Shown: positions 1-13,000 of the stretch, piece after piece
How the letters are laid out: each line of letters opens with the position of its first letter
How positions within the stretch are numbered: position 1 is the stretch's first letter
Source of the DNA: CAUTUX01 sp963542015
Lineage (GTDB): Bacteria; Bacillota; Clostridia; Christensenellales; CAG-917
Assembly: GCA_963542015.1 (NCBI GenBank)
Contig: CAUTUX010000013.1
Span: 1 to 32,773 of the forward strand
Reading direction: 5' to 3'
DNA length: 32,773 nucleotides
The notes under the pieces: generated by a model
The model's input: only the letters and a program-made list of their open reading frames with translations
Databases searched by the model: none
What the model was told of the DNA's origin: nothing
Translations under genes and position numbers: made by a program

Positions 1-12
1 CTACTAAATTCC

Positions 13-1059
13 TCAGCTAGCAAATCCTGGCAATCCCGTGAGGAACATTATGAGCGGAACTGTGAGCGACGCAAGTACTGAAGACATAAGAACTATACTT
101 GCCGTTGTTCTTTGATCTCCACCATACAATTCTGAAAATCCTAATGTAATAACTGCTGTTGGCATCCCTGATAAAATTACTAATGTTTGTTTCAATATTC
201 TATCCATTGGGATCTTATACATGATTCCATATACTATCAGCGGTATTGCAAGTATTTTTAAAAAGACGGTAATGAATATTTTATAGTCACTGAAAAAGTC
301 TTTTACTTTAACAAATCCAAACCTAAGTCCAAGAACAATCATACACAACGGTGCTGTCATATCCCCTAGCATCTTTATTGCATCTCCTATCGGCGTTGGT
401 ACTTTTGCGTTTGTAAGAAATAATGGTAATGCAACTATCAATGTCAATGTTTGAGGATTAAAGATAGCTTTTCTAATACTTATGTACTTCTTTTCCCCTG
501 TTATTATAAATACACCCAATGTCCATGCCATGATGTTCATCGCTAAAACAAACATTGTTGAATAAACTATAGTTTCATCAGATTCTGGAAATAAAACTTT
601 TAAAACTGGTACCCCAAAGAATCCGACATTTCCAAATATCGTACATAGCGTCATTGCTCTAATGCCACGCCCATGTTTTATGAGTTTGTATAATTTTTCT
701 TCTTCACTTCCTTCAAGTATAAACAATGGGTCAAATTTCTCATCCTTTAATAATTCTCTCGAAGTTTTGTGGTCATCATAAAATCTGAATGTTGCAAAAT
801 ACATTATTAAAAATAACGACACTTGCAGAACCACAGCAAATATAAATGCATATAAAATATTTATTCCTATTTGTGGGGTATATTTGATCTTTATAAATGA
901 ATCAAGAGATAAAAAAGGTTGCCCTACATACAGCAATAACGCAGAAAAGCTCTTTAAAGAGCCTTCCTTAACCAGTTTACTTTTTACAAGTAGATAGCCG
1001 GGAATCATCATGGCTACCAACAAAAGCATCTTTACAAAAGTATCACCAAATCCCGACAT
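13..1059 (-). CDS. AEC-family (auxin efflux carrier-like) membrane transporter
   Basis: A 348-residue polytopic membrane protein of the AEC / PIN-like family (secondary carriers; bacterial members move malate, malonate and other organic anions). About ten hydrophobic segments are visible, in two bundles (roughly residues 8-90 and 133-345). Family landmarks are GNVGFFGVPV (143-152), APLCMIVLGLRFG (236-248) and GMPTAV...SELYGG (298-314). A long charged loop at about 91-132, between the two bundles, makes the protein somewhat longer than the usual 300-320 residues. The ATG at 1059 gives a normal family N-terminus (a helix ending in GYLLVKSKLVKEG). Its SD is poor: only AAG-type bases lie close to the ATG, and the GGAG overlapping the upstream stop codon is about 19 bases away. 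It starts 22 bp after the stop of the giant lipoprotein gene, so it is probably expressed from the same transcript, perhaps by reinitiation. Substrate unknown. The stop (TGA) is 12 bases from the window edge. Confidence 0.88.
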   Translation of the reverse strand: MSGFGDTFVKMLLLVAMMIPGYLLVKSKLVKEGSLKSFSALLLYVGQPFLSLDSFIKIKYTPQIGINILYAFIFAVVLQVSLFLIMYFATFRFYDDHKTSRELLKDEKFDPLFILEGSEEEKLYKLIKHGRGIRAMTLCTIFGNVGFFGVPVLKVLFPESDETIVYSTMFVLAMNIMAWTLGVFIITGEKKYISIRKAIFNPQTLTLIVALPLFLTNAKVPTPIGDAIKMLGDMTAPLCMIVLGLRFGFVKVKDFFSDYKIFITVFLKILAIPLIVYGIMYKIPMDRILKQTLVILSGMPTAVITLGFSELYGGDQRTTASIVLMSSVLASLTVPLIMFLTGLPGFAS

Positions 1060-1081
1060 ATCTTACTTGTTGAAAATTCTC

Positions 1082-4000
1082 CTATCCGTTTACTGTTACA
1101 GTTTGTTCAGCACTAACAACCCATGCATTTGGATTTCCATTGCTGTCGAATCCACTCATTATGTTGTTATTAACATCTAATACAGTACCATAATAAGCCT
1201 TCAACTTGTATACAATCTTTTGATTGTTTGCTGCACTTAATGTTATTGAATCACTGTTGCTTGCAAATACTTCTGTATATGTCGTTACATCTGTGCCGTC
1301 TTTTCTCTTGATAGTAACTGTTCCTTTCCATACAACTGGTACTCCATTTATTCTTGTTGTTAATGTTTGACCATTTACAAGTGTCGCAGCTGTCCAGCTT
1401 CCTGAGTTGTATGATGTCTCTTTAACATTGTATGGTACCGTTACCTTACCAAGGTCTCCAAAGTACAGTGTTGCATTTCCACTTTCACCTTTTGTCTTTT
1501 GTCCACTAATGTACAGTTTGTAATTGCTCTGCATTGATACATCAGCATCACTATTTGCAGTCAATGTTGTTGTAGATACTGTTGTCCCTTTAATAACATA
1601 CCCAAATTCATTTACTGTAAACTTATAACTTGTTGATGTGTATGTTACAGTATATTCACTAGGCACCTTGTGTTTATTGATATCATATGCATCTACTTCA
1701 AATGTTGAACTTGCTGTATCATTTGATACATTAGATGTGTAAAGTGTGTTAGAAATCTTTGTTATAGTATCTTCAGTAAAGGCAAATGGTATTTTGAATA
1801 TCTGGGTCGTACCATCTTTCAATGTAATATTTGCTTTCAGCCATGCTGCACGCCCTGATGCATTTGCAATCATTTCATTGAATGACCACTCAAATGTTCC
1901 ATCTCCATCTGTATCGTTTGACTTAAATCTCATCAAATCACCATCTGAATTTCTAAGTTTCAACTCTGTTATAGCATTTATTTGATTCTTGAAATCATTC
2001 AATTTGAATTGATATGAGGAATATGAACCATCTTTAGGCTCTATCTCGCCACTATTCCAGATGTTTATAAATCCTTTAACTCCTGATAATGTTGTGTTTT
2101 CAGATGTATTCAATGTTGTAGCTTTAAGATTCTTAACTTTAACTGTGTAATATATCTTCTGTATTCCTGTATTGTGTACTTTCTTAGATCCATCTTTTCT
2201 TGTGTAATTATATTCATTTCCACCATTAACTTTCAGAGTTATTCTGTATTCTCCACCTTTTGGTAACAGCTGTACTGCAGATATATCCCAATATGCATCA
2301 ACTTCAGCACCATTGCTCAACCTTACTCTATTAGGCAAGTACTTAAATACACCCTTCTGAATATCTGTCATTTCAAGATATTCGCCAGATTTAGCTTTAT
2401 AGTATATTCCGTATTCATCTTCGTAGTATATGCCATTCTTCTTCATGCTATATCTTGTAACGCTTGCTGGTAACGCCAACTCTTCTCTTGTAAGCTTTGT
2501 CCCAATAAGGTCTTTGTAAATAGCTTCTGGATCTTCAGCATCTGCAATCTGATATGTTCCATCTGATAATTTCTTATATCTTGTTCCAGTATATCCAGGG
2601 ATTCTTTCAGCAAAGTTTTTATTCAAACTTCTATTTAATGTGTATAATCTATCAATTGCTTCTCCGAACACACTTGTATCGTATGAACCCAATGTAGTTT
2701 CTTCTGTTGATGTTGCATCATTTACAAATATAGGAACTCTTACAACACATCCAACAGATGTAAATACTGTGCTTCTTATCTTAGCTTCTACATACTTGCG
2801 TCCGCCTTGATAGTTATATTCAACTTTATCAAGATTCCAATCTACATTTACTTCATCAACTGCACTGTACATATATACATAATCACCATTTGGATCGGCT
2901 TTGAATCTTCTAGTTGCTGTATCTATTGAATACCTAACGATATTTCCGCCGTCTTTCAATAGATTGTACATACTGCCACCTGTGAGTTTTTCAATATCTC
3001 TGTAGCTTATCCACTCATGTTCAGCTATAAATTTACCTTCAAGATAAACTTTTGACTTAACTACTTGATACAACTTTCTAAACACTGAATCTTCTTCACT
3101 ACTGTATACATTAAATCTATGTTTTAAACCTGTATCTGTAATATCCATATTTTCCGATGCCAAATTCGTATTAGTTGATGAAAGTTGAGCACTTGAAATA
3201 CTATATATTACATCTTCTCTGTATAATACGAAGTCTGTCTTTTCAATATCGCCATCTTCTCTGTCGTAGACATACATCTTCATTGAATAGTTCTTTCTAG
3301 AATCAAAGCTCATGTTTTCTTTAACTGGCAATCCTTTGAAATCTATTCTGAATGTCTTTTCACAATCTTCAACTTTGTTCCCAAGACTATCAATATATCC
3401 ATATCTTACCTTCATCTTTGCAGGTATAAAGTCAGGATTAAATCTGTACATATTTACTATCTCAACCTTCTTTGGCATATTTGTATTTTTACCAAAGTAC
3501 AGTCTGACGTATTCGTTGTTTAAACCTTCGTATGTTCTTACAATATATGAACCTTCTTCCTTCTCATATATTTTTGTGTAACCTGTCAATTCAAATTCTG
3601 TATCCAGAACTCTTCTGTGTAAAACTTTTAATGGCATCAATGCATCAACTCTATATCCTGCATATCTTGTTCCTGTATATGTATAGTTAGGATCTGTCTT
3701 CTTCATTAACTCTTCATATTCACTTATCTTCATATACTTATTAACGCCATCAATTTCAACATAACAATATGAACCGATAGAAGTTTCTTTGTAATATGTA
3801 AGTTTTACTTTTGCATCTGTATATTCGCCACCATCAAGTCTGATGTATGAATCTGAAGGCCATTCTGCAAACATCTTAACTGTCTGTCCTTCTTGTGTAT
3901 CAACATCAACTTCGTTTGGTAACTTCAAATCTTTAAATGACTTTACCTTTGTAGGATCGATTGTCATGTTTCTATATGCAGGATTACTTAATTCAAATGC

Positions 4001-7000
4001 ATCTCTATTTAAAACATATGCATTATGTTTAAATGTTATCTTTTCCGTTCCATCTTTTGTATAGTCAGGATTTGTGCATACAAATTCCATTTCAATATCT
4101 TTGCCTACAACATCTGCGAAATCTTCTTCAAGTTTCTTTGGTACGCTATATTTGAATGTTGCTGTGAATTTTTCGTTACCAACTTCTACTTCAGTTTCAA
4201 ACTCTTCACCATCTTTATTCTTTAACAATGCATTTGCATCTAATCCGAATGCATCGATTGTTGGAGTTGTTGTAAATCTTGGAACTGTATCTCCACGGCT
4301 TTCTACATCCATTGTGATATCAAATATGCAATGTCTGTCTCCATTTATGTTTACAATTCCAAATACATTTGCATCTTTAATACCAGCTTCTGTGTATTTA
4401 ACTTTTACATCATCCAATTCGGATTGAGTCATTTCAAGTATTTCTTCTCTTGTCTTTCCCTTTGTGTAGTACCATTCAACTGTTCCAGCATATTCTGTAC
4501 CAGAAATTTCTACCGTTGCTTTCTTTTCTAGTCCAGCAAAGAATCTGTCTCTTTTCAATGTGTACTTTGTGCCATCAAGTCCATTGATTTTTACATCAAC
4601 TTTTTCTTTAATTTTGAATACTACATCAAATGACTTATCCCCGTATACTGTAGCTTTTCTTACAAACCTTCCAGTTCTCATTTCTGCTAATGTCGGTGCA
4701 AAGTTGCTGCGGAATGTAACCTCAACATCTTCTTTTACATCAGGGTCATCTTCTAATGTTATGTCAGCTCTGTTAGGTATTGCACTTCCTGTGAATGCGT
4801 TGTAAAGAACTTCGTCACCATCATATTCAACATCTTTCAGCTTGTGATTTACAACTGACTTGCTAACTTTATTATCCAATACAAACTTAACATCAACGGT
4901 CTTTTCAATCTCTGTACCCTTGAATATTGTAGCTTTTCTTATAAAGTACTCATTATTTTGAATATCTCCAGCCTCTGCTGTATTCCCTGGATAAGTTTTG
5001 TCCCATGAAATGTCTACATTTTCATATAACTTATCTTCTGTCGTTACTTTTGCCTTATCTAATATGCTCCAATCCTTTTGTACATCGTATTTGTATTCAA
5101 GTTCTCCTGACTTAGTTAAACTTGGAGATACAAATTCAATATCTTTAACAGTGCTGGATGATATTGCAACATCAACTTCCTTTATTTCCTTACCAAGTTT
5201 TACTCCAAGCTTTGTAACTGGCTGATTCAAGTTAAACTTATCAAGATTAAATCCTTTTGCAAAGATTATCGATGTTTCGCCATTCTCAAGTTCAACTTTA
5301 ACTGGTGTTCCTTCTCTATATTTTCCAAATTCAGCACTCTTCAAATATGCATCTTTATTGCTTACATATTTATATGCATCCAATTTGCCTGTTCCTTCAT
5401 AATCCGCATATTGTTCTTTAGTATAGTTATTAATATCTTTAAGTTCACTCTCTGATATTGTTTCATATGAATTGTCATGATATATGTCTTTCTTATAGAA
5501 ATATACCTTGCTGATATTGGATTTTTCTACATCAAGTTCCATGAGGAACTTTTGAGGTTCAACACTTCCATTACCAAGACCCATTACTTCATTGGATGCA
5601 TTGTATACATTGCCTTGGAATTCAAGATAATATTTACCGCCATCAAATATGTTGTCAACCTTTTCTTTAAGTTCAGGATCCTTATAATACGTTACCTTAT
5701 CGCCCCAGATAGGTTTAACATCATGTTTAATCTTTGTTTCTTCAAAGCTTACACCTTCTAATTTATCAATCGATTTATACCATTCTTCATTAAGATAATT
5801 CTTAAGTTTATATGTATACTTCTTTGCTTTCATCTTAAGAACTTTAATTGGTAAATAAATCTCTTGATTAATTACATTTGACATCGTTGATGAAGTACTG
5901 TTTATCAATTTAGGTGTCTTTACAATCAACTTTGCATACATGTTAGGTCCATCATATCCGTTATATGTAATGTCTTCAGTCGCAAGATTATAGTGTTCAT
6001 ATTTACCAAGACCCACATTCCACACATATGGTGCTTCAACATCAAACTGATTTGACTTTAAATCAACTGGTTTCTCTGTTCCTTTAATCTTAACTCTATA
6101 CTTTTCATCCTTGAATGTAAGATCATTCAGTTCATTTTTATCATAAGGATCAAATAACAAATCTTTATTAATACTTTCTTTCTCAGAACCTTTAATCTGA
6201 ACTGTGACATCAACTTTCTGAGCAATATAGTATCCTTTATAATCAATATTACTACTGTTGTTCGTGTAATCAGCCAATATTGATCCAGCACCCATAAATC
6301 CATATTCTGGTTTACCTGTCTGATCATTAAGCTTCTTCATTACTTTGAACTTATTTCCACCAACATAAGCACTAACCTGAACATTAATTCCTTTGAAATA
6401 CTCATATCCAATAATTTCACCATCTGCATTTCGAACTGCTATTTCCTCAAGTCTCTTCTTCAAATTGGTCAAATCCCATTTAATATCATATGTGCCAACA
6501 TCTGTCATTATCTGATCAAGTTTTGTTATAAATTCCTCGATATTTGCAGGAATCTCCTTCAATGAATCAAATTTCAAAGTCTTAAATGTCTTATTAATTA
6601 TAGAATTCTTAAACTTCTTAACTTCATTAATCTTATAATTCTTTACTTTAATAATTGAAGCTCCAGATATAGTATTTGAATTACCCCACTGATATTTAAA
6701 TGGAACTTTAACTTCTGTAGTATCCCAATTATATTTGAACTGTTTGTAATTCCATTCAAAAGAACCGATAGGTGCCTTCCCTCTGTTTGGCAACTTACTC
6801 ATGTCAAGTTTGTAATATTTTCCTTTGCCATTTTCAAGAACAAGATCATCTTTCTGATAATCATCACCATCTGGTATAAGTCCAGCAACAAATGCAGGCA
6901 TCAACTTATATTTATTTCCATCCTTATTAAGTATCTGTTGTCCTTCTGGTGTCTTACCCAAAGTTACAGGTTGACCGTTAGAATCATAAACTATTGAATA

Positions 7001-10000
7001 CATCTGTTTGCCAAGTTTATTCTTCGCAACTTCACCAAATGTATATGCTGATCCGCTTTTAAACTTGATTGATACTAATGATGGCAACTTATTGTTAAAT
7101 GTTTTTGAGCCCTCATTTATATCTAATGAAATGTCTCTTTCTTTAAACTTAGCCCCAGACTTGTATACTTCTTTTACATCTTCAAGTGCAAAGTCATCAT
7201 TAATGTACACAGGTATTGCAGCAACAACACTATTTAAAGCATATCCATAGACATACCCAACCAATACTCTTCCATTTTCGCTCTTCTTCTTAGGTGTAAA
7301 GTCTATCGATGAAGCATCCCATACTATTCTTGTACCTCTTCCATTAGAATATTCTGCACCTGGGTTACCAATTGTAGATGTCTGATTCTTGTCTGTGTAT
7401 TCCAAATCTGCATACTGTGGCAATGTTGCTGGATTTGAAAGCTCAGAGTCTCTCAAATGTACATTTGTACTTGTTCCAGTCATATTTTCACCTGAATACA
7501 TAACCGCACTTCTCGTCGCTGGATCTGTTACTACAATTTCCTTAGGAATGTTGCCATTTATAAGACTCTTTATCTTTTCGGATTCATGGAACCCAACCAT
7601 TGGTTTACTATAATGCACCCCACTATTGAGATACTCATTGATTTTTACATTACTATCCAACATCGCATCTGGAGTTATACGCATTATCATATAATTCCAT
7701 GCATCATCTCTGTTTGTTGTCTGCTGATTAGGTGTATTGTATATGTTATAATTTCTTGGACTATTTGGGTTCTTGTTGTATTTGTATTCCATGCTGCCAT
7801 CTTCTCTATCGCAGTTAACAGTCAACTCCATAGCTTGTAGACCAGGATACAATTTCTTTCCACCGCTCATGTTATATTTAGCTAAATCTGGATTCATATC
7901 CATGTAAAGTTTCAATTTAGGATCAAATCCTGGATTTCCGCCATTTGCATAATCTGCGAATGGTAAAGGTAAGAATCCTGAAATAAATGCAGCCAAATTC
8001 AATAATGCGTGCCACCCTGTGGATAGCGTCATCATTGTTCCATAATATCCAGATAATTTCGCTGCACCAGCTGTTACGAATGTTTCCATTAATCTTGTAA
8101 TTGATGGAAGTATTGGTTTCCAGAAGTTTACAAGTTCTTGTGTGCTTGCTCCAGAAACAACTTTTTCATCAAATTCTCTTAGTACTTGCGTTATCTGGTT
8201 CTTACCTGAATAACTCAAATGATTGTCACTCGTTTTTGCATACCCACTTCGATCTATTCCATTTATTTTCTTTCCACTGTTAATTACTTTCCAATGTACA
8301 AAGTAATAGAAGTTTAATGGATCCTTATCTATCTCTTCTCGTACGATTCCCAATATCGTTGTTGTCAGCATCATAACAAGCTGATTATATGCATCCCTAT
8401 CAAGTGTAGCTTCAAGAGTCATTCTCGCACTATTACCTTGCCCAGCTCCCTGAATCTTTCCAGTACTTAGATTTGGAGTATAACCATCATCACTGAACAA
8501 GTTTAATCTAATTTTCTTGATCAAATTGTTCAGATTTGGAGTATATGTATATTTCCTTGTAGCATCACTTGCTAATTCATCCATTGATGGCGTTGTATAT
8601 GGATGTCCGTTCTTTTCTGCCGTTGACCAGCCTGATTTAATTTTATTTGTTGCATTTGTAGGGTATGCAAACAAATTATCATCGCCGTCATTTGGTTTTG
8701 CTATTTGCAACTTAGGTTGTCCATTTTCTCCAGCTACCGCTATAACATTCAGAGGTTTCTTGATAAAATCTAATCCACTAAGTCCACCACTCAATATTTG
8801 TACATGTGTAAGATAAATATCATTTCCTGTAATTGCTACATCAAGATTATATGGACTATCTGGTTTCCCATAATCATTTTGTTGTAATGGAGATGTCGCA
8901 TTAACTTTTACTCTCAACCTAGTGATATCACTACCAGAAATTGTATTATATGTTCCAACAGACATCCGTTCTCTTACTATCTTCATCGTAGCAAATGTTA
9001 TTACATCTGCAGCCGTATGTGTCCACTGGAATGTGCTCGTTCCTGAATTGTATGTTGCTAGAGACCTCTTTTCTAATGCAACTGTCATTGCTGGATTTAT
9101 GCTGTCAAGTACATTTTGTATCAATGAAGTTAATCCTGCAGTTTTTGAGAATGTGAGTCCTGCGTAACCAGCCTTTACGCTCTTAGCTATTTCTTGTGCA
9201 TCGAGCAATCTCTCATTTACTTTGATTCCGATATCCTCTGCTACCATGTAAATTTTGGTGCCATTATTGTCTAAATCAGACTTGATATCTACTTTATTTA
9301 TTCCCTTATCGTTATATTCAGCATTAAATTCTATTCCACTAAATGGTGGTAATGTAAATGGTAGATTGATATTTGCAAGATCAAGAACAAAATCAACTAT
9401 TGACTTAGAAAGTCTTACTCCAACTTTATTCTTTGACAATAAGATATCTATAGCAAGAGCACCATGGTTTTTAAATGTCTTTCCTGCTGTTGTAACCATT
9501 CTTGATTGTTTTGCACCAAGTAATCCAGCAATACCCTGGAACTTAATCTTACCAAGTCCAAGTCCACTTGCATCTATATATGCCGCATCTGAGAATATTC
9601 TAGGATCTGTATTTGATAAATCATTTTCATGACATACATAATACTGATTTGCGTACGCTCCTTCTCCCTTTTTCAATTTTGATGAACCAAGATATGTAAG
9701 TTTAATTAATTGACGATTGAATGGTTGACCCATTGAAACTGTTAACTGTATGTCTGAATAAAGTATTCCACTTAAACCGTTTTGAATTATAGCTGGTAAA
9801 TTAAGGTCAGCTTTTAACTGCATATTAAGATTTACCGCTTGTCTATCTGATAGTATATTTAAGTCAAATGCTTTAAATTTATAATACTTACCGCTCTCAA
9901 ATGTCAATCCTGTTGTCCAGGCAACTTCTTTCCACTTGTTATACTCTTGTTCATCTTTAACAAATATCTTTGAATTTCTCAATCCTTCAAATTCTGATTC

Positions 10001-13000
10001 TGAATTTATTAATTCAAAAGTACCAAACATGTTTTTGCCAGCAACAAGTTGCTTTACAAGATCTGTTACCCATTTTGCAAATGAGTCGGCATATGATGGA
10101 TCGCCAGGTTTAACTCCACTTAAATTCAACTTAACTGAAGTATTCATTTTCAATGATAATGTGCTTATATCGAGCTTCTTATCTTCTATTTGTGCAACAT
10201 TCAATACAGTCTTGTATCTTCTCTTATATAGTTTAGTAAAGCTTGCGGCGGTATCTTCAGCTGTTTTAGCTCTCAACATTCCGTTTGTATCTTTTCCGTC
10301 TGTTGCATCATTAAAGTTAGATACTTCTTCAAGTAAATCAGTATTATTGCTTCCTACGAACTCTTTTTCGCTGTCTGCATAATCTCTATTTGCAGAGAAT
10401 TCTTTAGTTTCAACTCCAAATTTAATGGATTCGGTAAGTTTTAACTGTATTTTCCCGCCAAGTTGAGTCTGCCCACTGCTGTTTGTTCCAGTTCCTTTAA
10501 ATAAAATACTTCCAAAATCTGGTATATAATTTTCTGCTGCTGGTTTACCTCTTAACTGCATCATCTTGCGGTACAGTGTGTTTATAACCATAGCATTTAA
10601 CTGCATTATGGCTGTTTGTGGTTTAACCAACATCATAAGATATGGATAATCAAACTGTGCTCCAGAATTAAATGGATTTGCCATGAACTCAAATACTGAA
10701 GATGTCGTTGTCATTGAATTAATCTTATTAAGTACATTACCTAACTTTTCATTAAGCATCTTTGTTAATCCAATGTTTGTTATTCCAAATTTCGCTTCAC
10801 TGCCGAAGAATCTTGTACCATCTATGAACAATGAATCATTGTAGTAGTATGCCTTAAATATTTCCTTTAGTGCTCCACCATTTTCGTGGTCATATTTACT
10901 AAATACAAACTTAAGCTGTGTATTAGCGAAATTTCTAAAGTCGATATATCCAAATACTTTCAGATTTGCATACTGTTTATCTTCATATCCAAGATTTTCC
11001 TGTATTCTGAGTTTTAATTTGTTTGCAACTGTTGCATTTGGTGCCAAAATTTCAAGAACTCTATCAAGAACAGCTCCAAAGTCGACTTCATTTTCTCCTG
11101 TCTTATTCTTTCCAACAAATGCAAAGTCCAAACTTGTATTTATTCTAAGCTTTTGATCTGTAAGTTCCTTATATTCTGAAGCATTAATTGCTGGTGCTGT
11201 AAATGTTTTATTTGTTTCAACTTTCAAATCTCCAGTCTCAACAAGAACTCTTGCTTCGCCTAATTTCAAATATTTACCACTTGCATCCTCTACAAAGTTG
11301 CCAGTGCTATCGATTTTATATTTCTTTCCTGTCCATGGTTTATTAGGATATGCATATTCTATTAATGCATATTCCTTATTTGAAACCATTACATACTGTC
11401 CAGCTGTGTTTGCATATGAATATGTTCCGTCTGCATTCTTGGTAAATGTTCCATCTGAAACATTCCATGCTGTTCCACCAAAGTGGTTTTCAGCTTTCTT
11501 ATCCTTATACTCATCAAGTGTTAGATAATATTCGTTACCAACTTCAAGACCTATTCTAACATTACCCTTTGGTCTGTATCCGTTAAGACTTAAGTTAACC
11601 GCACTATTTGTTTCATCGTATGTCTGTCTCAACTTAGGTAGATATCCCAAAATCTTATTTGTTTCAGGATTGTCTGTAAGTTCAGGAGCAAATTTCTTTA
11701 CAAGTGCTGTGATAATATCAGGGTTGAATCCTAATGAGAGTAAGTCATTATTAAGCAGCACTTTACCAACTAACATGTTAAGTATTTCAACAAGTTTTGT
11801 AGGGAGAATTCCTTTATTCTCTTCGTCACCTTCAACATCTCTCTTTCCTGCTGTTGTACTTGCAAATGTTTTTCTTTGCAACATCTTTCTCAAATCAAAT
11901 GAAAGTTTAATTTTTTGTGCAAGGAAATTACCTGTCTTTCCAAGATCAATATTACTGAAATCTAAATATGCATTTAATTTACCATCTTTGATTTCTGCAA
12001 ATACTGACAAATGTACTGTCTTTTCTGTCTCAGATGTAATCTTATGTGTGATAGTTATGTCTAGTTGAACTTTTGTTCCTTCAAGTTTATCTATCAATTC
12101 TGTTTTAGTTGTTAAGTTCTTTACATTTGCCCATATCTTAGGTTGTACCTGAACATCAAAGTTAACTTTTTCTGCTTGATTCTCATCTTTATTCAATCCA
12201 GCAATAAGTGCCATCAAATATTTCTGAGTTGCAGTATTTACAAAGTCTGACATCTGTTTTGTCCAGTTTACAACTCCTTCCATTGATGCTGTAAGACTTA
12301 TATTTGTGCTTAATTCAACTGAATTAAGTTCAATTTTCTTTAAGAAATCTTTGAAATCAAATGTTTTCTTAGTTATGTCATCAACAAGTTGATTGAGATC
12401 AATAGTCATGACTGTCTTGTATGCAAGGAAGTCTGAAACCATCTTATATACTTTCTTTGTGCCATTCTTAATTTCAGCAATTGATGGACTATGTTTATCC
12501 CATTCAGTACCAGTTGTATCTTTGTATATCTTACCTTGATAACCTGCTAATGCGGACTTTGATAATCTCTTATATCCCAAATCTGTAGCTACAAAGAACT
12601 GATCTTTTGAACGCTTAAATTCAAGTCTGTCTTTAATGTCTTTATATTTTGAACTTGCAAGATTGTATTTGTTGCCAAATAATTCATAATCCTTGCCGTT
12701 TTCCTTCAAAATATAGATATTTTCATCGTCATAGTATCCAGGAACTGCACTTGGTAACATTTCTTTGTATTCTGTTGATTTGCCTGATTCATTTGTGTCC
12801 CTATCAAAGTCGCCTGAACCTACACTTCTTAAATATGGTTTCTTCCACTCATCTTTATCAGTCTTAAAGTTACCATTTTCTTTGTGTGTGAAGTTCGCAT
12901 AATAGAATGTATAGTCGCCAGCTTTCTTAGGATCATAATTTGCATCATCAAGACCTTTTAATCTATTTTCTTCAAGTGCACTTTCGCTTGCTTCAAGTGT

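Noticed and set aside
1082..1200. LPXTG, SLH or membrane-helix anchor at the C-terminus of the giant protein
   Set aside because: The last 40 residues are polar beta-type sequence ending TVTVNG. No sorting motif or hydrophobic segment is present.
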